Shown piece after piece: positions 1-6,755 of a stretch of 9,435 bases of DNA (position 1 is its first letter; the number at the start of each line of letters is the position of its first letter). Source of the DNA: CAILKP01 sp038231815. GTDB taxonomy: Bacteria > Planctomycetota > Phycisphaerae > Phycisphaerales > UBA1924. Location: contig JBBRKQ010000144.1 in the NCBI GenBank assembly GCA_038231815.1, positions 1 to 9,435 on the forward strand, read 5' to 3'. The notes under the pieces are model-generated. The model was not told the DNA's origin. It did not search any database and was given only the letters and a program-made list of their open reading frames with translations. A program made the position numbers and the translations under genes.

Positions 1-1029
1 CAGGGCTGGAAGGTTATCAAAGCTGATGCTTCACCGGTGACGGTGGCGGACCTTGCCTGCCAAGCGGTGGTGAACACGCAGCTGATGGATTCGGGCCTGA
101 TTGCCGGACCGATTGACAAGGATGCCCCCGGGATGCTGGGTGAGGAATCCGGATCGATACTGACTGGGGCTGATGCGGGTGGAACGATGGATGCCGTGCT
201 TGCGGTTTTACGGGGGAGCGGGGTGATGGAATCCATCACTGGCGATGGCTTGATACGGGCGATTGATGCCGCCAAGATTGCTGAGTATTCACGGGCCGCG
301 CCGCTGCCGGCGCGGTACTGGACGCTGGACCCGATTGATGGCACCAAAGGCTTTATCAAAGGCCGGGCGTATGCAGTTTGCCTAGCGCTGATTGAGCACG
401 GCCAACCGACGGTTTGTGCTTTGGCATGCCCGAAGTTGAACCCGGACCGTTTGGCGGATGGTTTGGAGCCGCACGCCATGGGATGCTTGGTTTTGGCGGA
501 ACGCTTGTCCCGGCCGGGTTCAACTGGCCCGCAGCATCCGTGGGGGCCGGTTTGGAGCGTTCCGTTCGCGGCTGATGGTTCGCCGAACTGGGCGTTGGCC
601 GCGGCACAGCCGGGCTTGCCAGAGGTGCAAAGCGGCACCCCACCCCGCTGGACGGAGGGGCTTGAACGTTCGCCTCGGGATGTGCGGGTGCTGGATCAGG
701 TGATGCGGGTGGTGGGCGGCAGCCGCGCTATTGCGATGGACAGCCAAGCGAAATACGCGACGGTGTCGCGTGGGCAGTCTGATGTGTATCTTCGCCCGGC
801 ACCGAGGTCATGGGGCATGCGGGTGTGGGATCATGCGGCGGGTGTGGGGTTGTGCCAAGCGGCCGGGCGGCTGGCGACGGACCTGCGCGGGCACCCGGTG
901 GAGTTTTCCACGGGCTATGCACTGTCGGGTCAGGGCATGCTGGTGGCCCCGCCGGGGCTGCAGGGCAGGATTTTGGAGGCGCTGGCGGGGATTCCGGATG
1001 CCTTTGCGGCTGCGGACTGGTTGCCGTAA
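1..1029 (+). CDS. cysQ: 3'(2'),5'-bisphosphate nucleotidase, HAL2-like (5' end outside window)
   Basis: Member of the lithium-sensitive inositol-monophosphatase superfamily. The closest pattern I recognise is the HAL2/SAL1 type, which hydrolyses 3'-phosphoadenosine 5'-phosphate (PAP) to AMP and so clears a by-product of sulfate assimilation and sulfotransfer. The frame is open from base 1, and the family N-terminal motif KADASPVTVAD is read across bases 22-54. A GTG at base 37 lies inside that motif, so the true start is upstream of the window. Metal-site motifs are complete: GEES (139-150), WTLDPIDGTKGF (319-354) and WDHAAG (826-843). The segment MDSQAKYATVSRGQSDVYLR near 736-795 is the HAL2-like substrate region. 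342 residues are visible, close to the usual family length, so little is missing. It ends TAA. Only a 5-bp hairpin (1033-1047) follows, too weak to call a terminator. Family membership is firm; PAP as substrate, and the cysQ symbol, are inferred. Confidence 0.88.
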   Translation, partial: QGWKVIKADASPVTVADLACQAVVNTQLMDSGLIAGPIDKDAPGMLGEESGSILTGADAGGTMDAVLAVLRGSGVMESITGDGLIRAIDAAKIAEYSRAAPLPARYWTLDPIDGTKGFIKGRAYAVCLALIEHGQPTVCALACPKLNPDRLADGLEPHAMGCLVLAERLSRPGSTGPQHPWGPVWSVPFAADGSPNWALAAAQPGLPEVQSGTPPRWTEGLERSPRDVRVLDQVMRVVGGSRAIAMDSQAKYATVSRGQSDVYLRPAPRSWGMRVWDHAAGVGLCQAAGRLATDLRGHPVEFSTGYALSGQGMLVAPPGLQGRILEALAGIPDAFAAADWLP

Positions 1030-1266
1030 CACCCCAGAAGGACTGGGTTTAGGTGGTTTGCGATTGGCTCACAGGTACAGAAGGCATGGCAAGCGGCCAA
1101 AAACAATGAAAGGGGATAACGGGTTTTCCGAGTCAGACCATTGGTGTTTCTCGGGAGATCCTAACGGTTTCCGAATTTGTGTTGTGTCTGGCGTGTTTCC
1201 ACCTCTTCTTTGTCGTTTCGATGGTCTCGGTGCCTTGCTCACCTCCACCACTTTTTACTTTCATCT

Positions 1267-1272
1267 GAAAGG
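1267..1272 (+). promoter_or_regulatory. Ribosome binding site for the exported protein at 1279
   Basis: GAAAGG lies 6 nt before the ATG at 1279. The frame is open further upstream (an ATG at 1177), but only the 1279 start has this purine-rich site and gives a protein that begins with a clean signal peptide, so this site decides the start. Confidence 0.55.
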
Positions 1273-1278
1273 TTCTCC

Positions 1279-3090
1279 ATGCGGAAGTCTTCTCGCCGTT
1301 TGATTGCCCTGGTTGCTCCGGTTGTGCTGCTTGCCTTGGCGGGCGCGGCATCGGCTGTTCCTTCGATTGTTGACCGGATCCCGGCTGATGCGGCAATTGC
1401 CGTTGCGATCCCCAGTGTTGAGAACCTTGAGAAGGACATTCGCTCCATCGCCACCTTGTTTGGAATGCCTGCGGGCGCGATTAACCTGGATGCGCTGCTG
1501 GAGCAGGTTGGCATGAGCGGCGTGGTTGCCAAGACCGGCCCGGCGGCGTTCTTTGTGGTTATGCCGGCCGATGGTGCGGGCGAGCCGAGCTCGGGAGTCA
1601 TGTTCACCTCGACCGACTTTGATGCGGTTGTCAAGTCTGTGGGCGGCAAGGCGGAGAACGGGATGGTGACTGCCGAGATCAACGGCAACCCGACGTATCT
1701 CAAGAAACTGGATGGCGGCTTCGTGTTCATCAGCCCCAACGAGGAGTTTACTAAGAAGTTTGAAGGTAAGGCGGGCTCGGCCGCGGGATTTGCTTCGATG
1801 ATTGGCCCGATGGGTGACAAGGCCACCGATAAGTCTGACTTGTCGATCATCATTAACTTTGAGAAGGTTCGTCCGTTTTACGAGATGGGGATGGATCAGT
1901 TTGCAGCACAGCTCGAGTCGATGCCGATTCCCGAAGAGCAGGCCGAGCAGGTGACCAAGATGATTGAGCAGGTAGGCGGCACGTATGGCAAGGAGACCAA
2001 GGCGATTGTGGCGACGCTGAACATTGATGCCGCGGGTGTGTCGCTGGATTGGATTAGCCGGTTTAATGATGGCTCAACGCTGGCCGAGGTTGCCGCGACT
2101 CCGGGCAATGCAGGCGCTTTGCTTAACCGGGTTCCGGCGATGCCGTTCTTGGCGGCATTTGCCGCGGACTTTGCCAACCCCGGCGTGCAGAAGCTGCTGA
2201 CGATGCTGCCGGATGTAGCGCCAAAGAAGCCAGCCAACGATGCGGCGGCTAAGGGCGATAAGGGTGAGAAGGCCGCACCGGCGAAGCCCATGTTTGACTC
2301 CGCATCAATGCAAAAGCTGCTGGCCAAGACCGATGGCAGCGTGATGGTGGTGGGCGTTTCACCCGCTGGCATTATGGGCGGACTGCTTACTCGCTCGGTG
2401 AGCTTTGTCGCAACGAAGGACCCCGCGTCATATGTCACGCAGAATCGGGCAATTCTCCAGCAGATGCAGGATGGCGACATGGCCGAGGTCAACTACACCG
2501 AGGGTGGCGCTGAAGTTGGCGGCAAGAAGGTTGATGTGTTTGAGGTTCGCCTGAAGCCCGATGGTGATAACCCGATGGCTGGCCAGGTCATGGCCGGGCT
2601 GTACGGCCTGTCTGGCGGACCGACTGGTTTTATTGGCGCTGTTGATGGCGGTGTGATTTCTACCTTTGCCAAGAGCAGCGAGTTGTTTGAGAAGTCCGTG
2701 AAGGCTGCCGCGGGAACCGATGCGTTGGGCGGCGACAAGACGATGGTTGCCACAGCCAAAAACCTGCCTGCGGGGCGGGTTGCGGAGGCGTATATCGGCA
2801 TCAAGGGAATTATTGATTCGGTGAGCGGATTCATTGCGATGTCCAACCCCAACTTCAAGCTGGATATGCCCGAGAACCTGCCGCCGCTGGCGTTGTCTCT
2901 CGCCACCGGAGGCGGCTCGCTGCAGGCGACGATCTTCGCTCCGACGCCGACTTTGAAAGTGCTGGGCGATGTGAGCAAGCAGTTCAGGAACTCTGGCGGT
3001 GATGAAGAGGCCGATGATGCACCGGCGGGCAAGAAGCCAGCGAAGCCGGCTGACAAGGATGGGGAAAAGGGTGCCAAGCCGAAGTTCTAA
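1279..3090 (+). CDS. Exported protein of unknown function, two-part, Lys/Ala-rich linker and tail
   Basis: A 603-residue protein I cannot assign to a known function. Residues 1-26 form a signal peptide: basic MRKSSRRL, a hydrophobic core, and an AxA cleavage site (A24-S25-A26). There is no later membrane segment, so it is probably secreted or periplasmic. The N-terminal half (about 27-314) opens with VDRIPADAAIAVAIP, the style of exported proteins of the DUF3352 kind; that link is from memory and weak. A Lys/Ala/Pro linker (315-337) joins it to a second half (338-575), followed by an acidic then Lys/Pro-rich tail (575-603, DEEADDAP then KKPAKPADK). Both halves carry a DGG(F/V) segment followed by an ExFxK stretch, suggesting an old duplication. 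No catalytic motif or cysteine cluster is visible. It stands alone after a 249-nt gap from the phosphatase gene and is closed by its own terminator. Confidence 0.82.
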   Translation: MRKSSRRLIALVAPVVLLALAGAASAVPSIVDRIPADAAIAVAIPSVENLEKDIRSIATLFGMPAGAINLDALLEQVGMSGVVAKTGPAAFFVVMPADGAGEPSSGVMFTSTDFDAVVKSVGGKAENGMVTAEINGNPTYLKKLDGGFVFISPNEEFTKKFEGKAGSAAGFASMIGPMGDKATDKSDLSIIINFEKVRPFYEMGMDQFAAQLESMPIPEEQAEQVTKMIEQVGGTYGKETKAIVATLNIDAAGVSLDWISRFNDGSTLAEVAATPGNAGALLNRVPAMPFLAAFAADFANPGVQKLLTMLPDVAPKKPANDAAAKGDKGEKAAPAKPMFDSASMQKLLAKTDGSVMVVGVSPAGIMGGLLTRSVSFVATKDPASYVTQNRAILQQMQDGDMAEVNYTEGGAEVGGKKVDVFEVRLKPDGDNPMAGQVMAGLYGLSGGPTGFIGAVDGGVISTFAKSSELFEKSVKAAAGTDALGGDKTMVATAKNLPAGRVAEAYIGIKGIIDSVSGFIAMSNPNFKLDMPENLPPLALSLATGGGSLQATIFAPTPTLKVLGDVSKQFRNSGGDEEADDAPAGKKPAKPADKDGEKGAKPKF

Positions 3091-3130
3091 GCGTTGAGCT
3101 GTTGGTATTGGGTTAAATTGGGAAGATGTG

Positions 3131-3168
3131 AAGGCCCCGCGGACATTTTTAGTCGCGGGGCCTTTTTT
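3131..3168 (+). terminator. Rho-independent terminator of the exported-protein gene
   Basis: A perfect 11-bp stem, AAGGCCCCGCG (3131-3141) with CGCGGGGCCTT (3154-3164), has a 12-nt loop and a run of six T ending at 3168. It starts 40 nt after the stop codon at 3090. On the opposite strand the stem is not followed by a T run, so it should not stop transcripts coming from priA. Confidence 0.92.
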
Positions 3169-3396
3169 GTTGCAGGGGGCTGTTGGTACTGCCGGAGTGA
3201 GAGCGAGACAACACCGAAGGCGGCTGCGTGGGCGATCATGCATGCTCAGTGCGGAACATACCCGAAGCGGCTCATTTAAACTCCCGGTAGATTCGTGGGC
3301 CGCACTGGAGCGGTGCGATGGGATTGTGTCCGTGAGGAGCCGATAAGCCTAAATTTTTCACTGAACCAGGAGGGGAAAGTGGAGGATACTTGAATC
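3169..3396 (+). other. Intergenic region before the antitoxin-like gene
   Basis: About 228 nt between the terminator and the next start. I see no tRNA-like cloverleaf, riboswitch motif or convincing -35/-10 pair. Two purine-rich stretches precede the ATG at 3397: AGGAGGGGA (3368-3376) and GGAGG (3381-3385, 11 nt from the start, slightly long spacing). A promoter for the antitoxin gene must lie here, because the terminator isolates it from the upstream gene. Confidence 0.4.
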
Positions 3397-3678
3397 ATGG
3401 CACGGCCACGACTGGTCAACTCGAACACAGGCTCGAAGGGTCGCATCACGCTGGGTGGGTCGTACGCAAATCGGATCATGCTCGTAGAAACGCACGGAAA
3501 TGAGATCATTCTGCGGCTAGCGCGTGTCAGTCCGAAGGGTGGGGCCTGGCTGCATGAGAATCAGAAAGCGATGGTCTCGGTCCGTCGGGGCTTGCAACAG
3601 GCGAAGGCGCGGAAGTTTGTGAAGAAAGGGTTGGACCTTGCTGCCGCCGCGGAAGGGACGCGGCAACTTTCAGGATGA
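3397..3678 (+). CDS. Small antitoxin-like protein (AbrB/MazE-like N-terminus)
   Basis: 93 residues. The N-terminal half, with SKGRITLGGSYANRIMLVET at about 14-34, resembles the swapped-hairpin DNA-binding fold of AbrB/MazE-type antitoxins. The middle (WLHENQKAMVSVRRGLQQAK) and the C-terminal tail (KKGLDLAAAAEGTRQL) match a pattern I know from small antitoxin-like proteins encoded directly before a toxin-like partner. In such pairs the N-terminus binds the operator and the C-terminal tail wraps the toxin. GGAGG at 3381-3385 is the likely ribosome site. The next frame begins only 3 nt after the stop and is in the same phase, as expected for a toxin partner, but that partner is broken. An orphan antitoxin is therefore the best description. 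CTA, GTA and GGA codons seem more common here than in neighbouring genes, which hints at transfer. The role is inferred from pattern and layout only. Confidence 0.62.
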   Translation: MARPRLVNSNTGSKGRITLGGSYANRIMLVETHGNEIILRLARVSPKGGAWLHENQKAMVSVRRGLQQAKARKFVKKGLDLAAAAEGTRQLSG

Positions 3679-3681
3679 CTG

Positions 3682-3903
3682 ATGCCCGCAGTGCCCTTTC
3701 GCCCAATGTGGACCGATGAGGCGGATGCGAGGTATCGCACCTTTCATGCGCTACAGCAGCGCCACCGGATCCACATCCACCGCCGTGCTTCGATCACTGA
3801 TGAGCAGACCTGCCGCCCGCGCTGCTTGGAGAACGCGTTGTATTTCGCCTCGGGTGGCGGCGGTGAGTTCGACGGCGATGCGGTAGTGGTCATCGATTCG
3901 TGA
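3682..3903 (+). pseudogene. Truncated toxin-like gene running into priA antisense
   Basis: The frame starts at ATG 3682, 3 nt after the antitoxin-like gene stops. Its first ~23 codons read like the start of the toxin partner of such pairs (MWTDEADARYRTFHA at about 9-23). From codon 24 (base 3751) to the stop at 3901-3903, the sequence is simply the opposite strand of the priA 3' end, with no toxin-like character. A complete partner would usually exceed 100 residues, with the active region in the missing part. I read this as a deletion that fused the toxin start to the priA border, leaving no active toxin. It may still be translated as a 73-residue chimera. The similarity rests on about 15 residues, so the toxin identity is moderate at best. 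Confidence 0.5.
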
Positions 3904-6471
3904 GATCGCGCACGGCATTGGGCCGCGGAGCTGCACCGTGTCGCCGATGTGCTTTTCCAGCTCTTCGTACAGCTTTAGAGCGTGGTCCATTGCCTTGGGT
4001 TCTACCTTGTCCCGGCAGATGACTCGGGCCATTTTGCCGCTGGGGGGCAGGCCCACGCGCTGGCGGAGGGCGAGCTCTTCGGTTGCGAAAGTTACGAAGT
4101 CGTGCTTCTGGGCCAGCACCACTGCGGGCGCTGTGGGGTTCATGGTTTGCACGATGACAAGGCCTTTGGCCGCACTGCCGTTGCCGCCGCCGCGGCCTGC
4201 GCGGCCGGCGACTTGGCTGATGAGCTGAAAGGTACGTTCGCTGGCGCGAAAGTCTGGCATGTCCAGCGCGGTGTCAGCGTTGATGACGCCGACGAGCTGG
4301 ACGTTGGGAAAGTCCAGGCCCTTGGCGATCATCTGCGTGCCCAGCAGAATTTGCACCTCGCCCCGGGCGAAGCGGTCGAGCGTGTCAAAGTAATCGCTAC
4401 CGCGCTGCATGGAGTCGGAATCAGCCCGCAGCATGGTGCGGCCGCTGGCGATGCCGTGGCTGCGGAGGAATTTTTTCTCAAGCTCTTCTTCAACCCGCTG
4501 CGTGCCCATACCAAAGGTGTTGAGCTTTTTAGCGCACAGCGGGCAGGTGCGCGGCAGGAGGTGCTCGGTCAGGCAGTGGTGGCAGCGGACGTAGCCCTCG
4601 GTCACTCCGGAGCGGTGGTACACCATTGTCGCATCGCAATGGTTGCATTGCAGCACGAAGCCGCACTTGGGATCGGGGCAGCAGATGTAATTGGCGTAGC
4701 CGCGGCGGTTGAGCAGGAGCATGACCTGCCCGCCCACACCCAGGGTGCGTGCGATGGCGAACTCGAGCGTGGGGCCGATGAGGTGCAGCGAGCTGGCCGA
4801 CCAGCCCGCCGGACCGGAGGCGCGAAGTTTGCGTTCCTCGCGCAGGTCAACAACTTGCACGATGGGCATGGGCACGCCGGTTGCGCGGATGGTGAGCTCG
4901 TGCAGCGTGTATCGCGGCTTGGCGGGGCGTTTGCCACCATCGGAGACTTTGGTGGTGGCGTTGTGCCATGATTCAAGGCTGGGCGTGGCGGAGCCAAGCA
5001 CGATTGCGCACTGTTCAAGCTGGGCACGCTTGATGGCCACATCGCGGGCGTGGTAGCGGGGCAGTTGGTCCTGCTTGTAGCTGCTGTCGTGCTCTTCATC
5101 AACGACGATGAGGCGCAGGTTGTTTAGCGGTGAGAAAACTGCTGAGCGAGCACCCACGACCAAGCGCACCTGGCCCGCCGCAGCGCGGGCCCATTCGCTG
5201 CTGCGCTGGCTGGCCGAGAGGCCGGAGTGCAGCACGGCGACGCTGTCGGTGCCGAAGCGGGCCAGAAAGCGGCGAGAGGTTTGCGGGGTGAGGGCGATTT
5301 CGGGTACGAGCACGAGTGCTGTGGCCAGCGGGTCTTGTGCGAAGAGGCGCTCGATGAGGGTGAGGTAAACCTCCGTCTTGCCGGAGCCGGTGACGCCGCG
5401 CAGGAGGTGTACGGAGAAGCCGCCGTGCGCCGGTGCGGACGCTGCGCCTGCGACGGAGTTGGGTTGGGTGGGTTGGTGGCCGGCGGTGGCCAAGATGGCG
5501 TCAATCGCCCGCTGCTGCTGGATGTTGGGGATAGGGCGAGCGGGCGCGGCATTGGTTGTGGTGTTGGGTGCGGCCTTGGGTGCGGTGGCGGGGCCGGAGC
5601 CGATGGCATCGAGACCGGCGATGGCATCGGAGTCGCTGTGGTCGCTGGTGTCGGTGGCATCGCTGGCATCATCGCTTGCTGGTGCGGGTTGGTCATGTTC
5701 ACCCAAGGCCAGTGCGTGCGGATTGCTGTGGGCGGTGATGACATCGCGGGTTGTGGCCACTAGCAGTTCAAGCGTGGCGAACTGCTTGACCATTGGCAAA
5801 GAGATCTCAGCGATGGCGGCGATGGCTTTGGCGGTCAGCGGCCACTGACCTTGGGAAATAGCGATGAGTTTGTTGAAGGCGGCGAGCCTGGGCTTGGTGA
5901 GTTTGGCGGCAAGCATGGCCGCCTCGCGTGCGGGCCCGGGGGGCAGCGGCTGGTAGAACACAACCAGCTTGCGGCCAATGGCGCGTTTGACGGAGGCGGG
6001 CATCATGGCCTGGAGGACCATGCCCAGCGGGGCGACGTAATAGCCGCTGAGCCACTGGCCAAGCCCGAGCAGGGTGGGCGAGAGGCTTGCGGGGAGAGCC
6101 TCGAAAATTGGTTTGACTCGGGAGGGGGAAAGGCCTTTGAGCAGTGTGGCATCACCCGCGGCGATGACCACCCCGGTGGCGACCTTGTTGGATTTGCCCA
6201 GGGGCACCCGCACGAGGCGGCCTGGGGCGAGGGCGTTTGGGCCCTTGATGGAGGCGACGCTGGCGGGGATGCCGTAGGTGAAGGCGGTGTCGGCTAGGGC
6301 GCTGTCTTGGCGGTCGGCCTTGCCGGCTTCGGGGCCGAATGCTTTTTCTATGCCGCGGTGGAGGACGACGGTGCAGTAGCCGCTGAGGGGACCGCTGTTT
6401 GGGCCACCGTTGGCGGGCGTGCTGGAGCGGGATGGGCCAAAGAGGGAGTCCACTCCGGGACGATAGGCCAA
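3751..6471 (-). CDS. priA: Primosomal replication restart helicase PriA
   Basis: 3'-to-5' superfamily 2 helicase that recognises stalled forks and reloads the replicative helicase. Residues about 61-150 are the 3'-DNA-binding domain, followed by a winged-helix-like region to about 245. Helicase motifs are complete: Walker A GVTGSGKTE (359-367), DEEH (458-461), GSATPS (493-498), GTQMIAKGLDFP (711-722) and QVAGRAGRG (753-761). The zinc region has paired cysteines at 598/603, 609/612, 630/633 and 643/646; the first pair is spaced CPDPKC rather than the usual CxxC. It ends in VDVDP, typical of the family. At 906 residues it is well above the ~730 of E. coli PriA, owing to a ~55-residue N-terminal extension and an Asp/Ser/Ala/Pro-rich linker (about 250-313). 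The start is unsure: the frame offers TTG at 6471 or GTG at 6453, both without a clear ribosome site, and TAA at 6490-6492 closes it upstream. Confidence 0.96.
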   Translation of the reverse strand: MAYRPGVDSLFGPSRSSTPANGGPNSGPLSGYCTVVLHRGIEKAFGPEAGKADRQDSALADTAFTYGIPASVASIKGPNALAPGRLVRVPLGKSNKVATGVVIAAGDATLLKGLSPSRVKPIFEALPASLSPTLLGLGQWLSGYYVAPLGMVLQAMMPASVKRAIGRKLVVFYQPLPPGPAREAAMLAAKLTKPRLAAFNKLIAISQGQWPLTAKAIAAIAEISLPMVKQFATLELLVATTRDVITAHSNPHALALGEHDQPAPASDDASDATDTSDHSDSDAIAGLDAIGSGPATAPKAAPNTTTNAAPARPIPNIQQQRAIDAILATAGHQPTQPNSVAGAASAPAHGGFSVHLLRGVTGSGKTEVYLTLIERLFAQDPLATALVLVPEIALTPQTSRRFLARFGTDSVAVLHSGLSASQRSSEWARAAAGQVRLVVGARSAVFSPLNNLRLIVVDEEHDSSYKQDQLPRYHARDVAIKRAQLEQCAIVLGSATPSLESWHNATTKVSDGGKRPAKPRYTLHELTIRATGVPMPIVQVVDLREERKLRASGPAGWSASSLHLIGPTLEFAIARTLGVGGQVMLLLNRRGYANYICCPDPKCGFVLQCNHCDATMVYHRSGVTEGYVRCHHCLTEHLLPRTCPLCAKKLNTFGMGTQRVEEELEKKFLRSHGIASGRTMLRADSDSMQRGSDYFDTLDRFARGEVQILLGTQMIAKGLDFPNVQLVGVINADTALDMPDFRASERTFQLISQVAGRAGRGGGNGSAAKGLVIVQTMNPTAPAVVLAQKHDFVTFATEELALRQRVGLPPSGKMARVICRDKVEPKAMDHALKLYEELEKHIGDTVQLRGPMPCAISRIDDHYRIAVELTAATRGEIQRVLQAARAAGLLISDRSTAVDVDPVALL

Positions 6472-6640
6472 AGCGGAGAATTTACGGGATTATGGTTTGA
6501 GATGTGCCGGCGTGTTGGCGTTTGGCGTTGAGGCTGAGGGGCAACCAAGTTGCGAAGTGTTTAAACGTCCCGGGGGTGCAAGGCGGGGGAGGGCGGCGTG
6601 TGGAGTTGCAATTCCAGCACAGAAGCGGCCTTAGAAGCAT

Positions 6641-6676
6641 TCATAAACACGCTCATAAACGCGTTCATAGAAGCAC
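6641..6676. repeat. Three imperfect 12-nt tandem repeats upstream of priA
   Basis: Units TCATAAACACGC (6641-6652), TCATAAACGCGT (6653-6664) and TCATAGAAGCAC (6665-6676) follow one another without spacing, and TTAGAAGCAT (6631-6640) just before resembles the last unit. They sit in the 284-nt gap between the kinase/NDT-like gene and priA, about 170 nt upstream of the priA start. They could be a protein-binding array or a chance microrepeat. No other gene, tRNA or clear promoter is visible in this gap. Confidence 0.5.
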
Positions 6677-6755
6677 CCCTGCGCAAGCAGCAGCGGGAGT
6701 AAAAAAGGCTCAAAGACAACGGAGAATTCGTACTGGAAAACGAGGCAATAGCGAC

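Noticed and set aside
1033..1050. Hairpin CCCAG/CTGGG plus TTT after the phosphatase gene
   Set aside because: The stem is only 5 bp and the T run 3 nt, too weak to call a terminator.
1177..1278. Upstream extension of the exported protein to an ATG at 1177
   Set aside because: The extra 34 residues (Cys/Trp/Ser-rich) look non-coding, would bury the signal peptide, and the ATG at 1279 has a good ribosome site.
1279..1356. Tat signal peptide from the SRR pair
   Set aside because: Only part of the SRRxFLK pattern is present and the core is as hydrophobic as a normal Sec signal; Sec export is the simpler reading.
1239..1853. - strand frame of 204 codons opposite the exported-protein gene
   Set aside because: It lies opposite the signal peptide and N-terminal half of a well-supported gene and has no independent start signal or family resemblance.
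3131..3168. Bidirectional terminator also serving priA
   Set aside because: On the - strand the stem is followed by CACATC rather than a T run, and it lies about 580 nt beyond the priA stop.
3169..3396. tRNA or riboswitch before the antitoxin-like gene
   Set aside because: I could not form a cloverleaf, found no TpsiC-like GTTCGA element, and no known aptamer motif stands out.
3982..4971. Long + strand open frame of 329 codons opposite priA
   Set aside because: It is the antisense of confirmed PriA helicase motifs, is rich in Ala/Gly/Val/His as expected from reading a GC-rich gene backwards, and has no recognisable domain.
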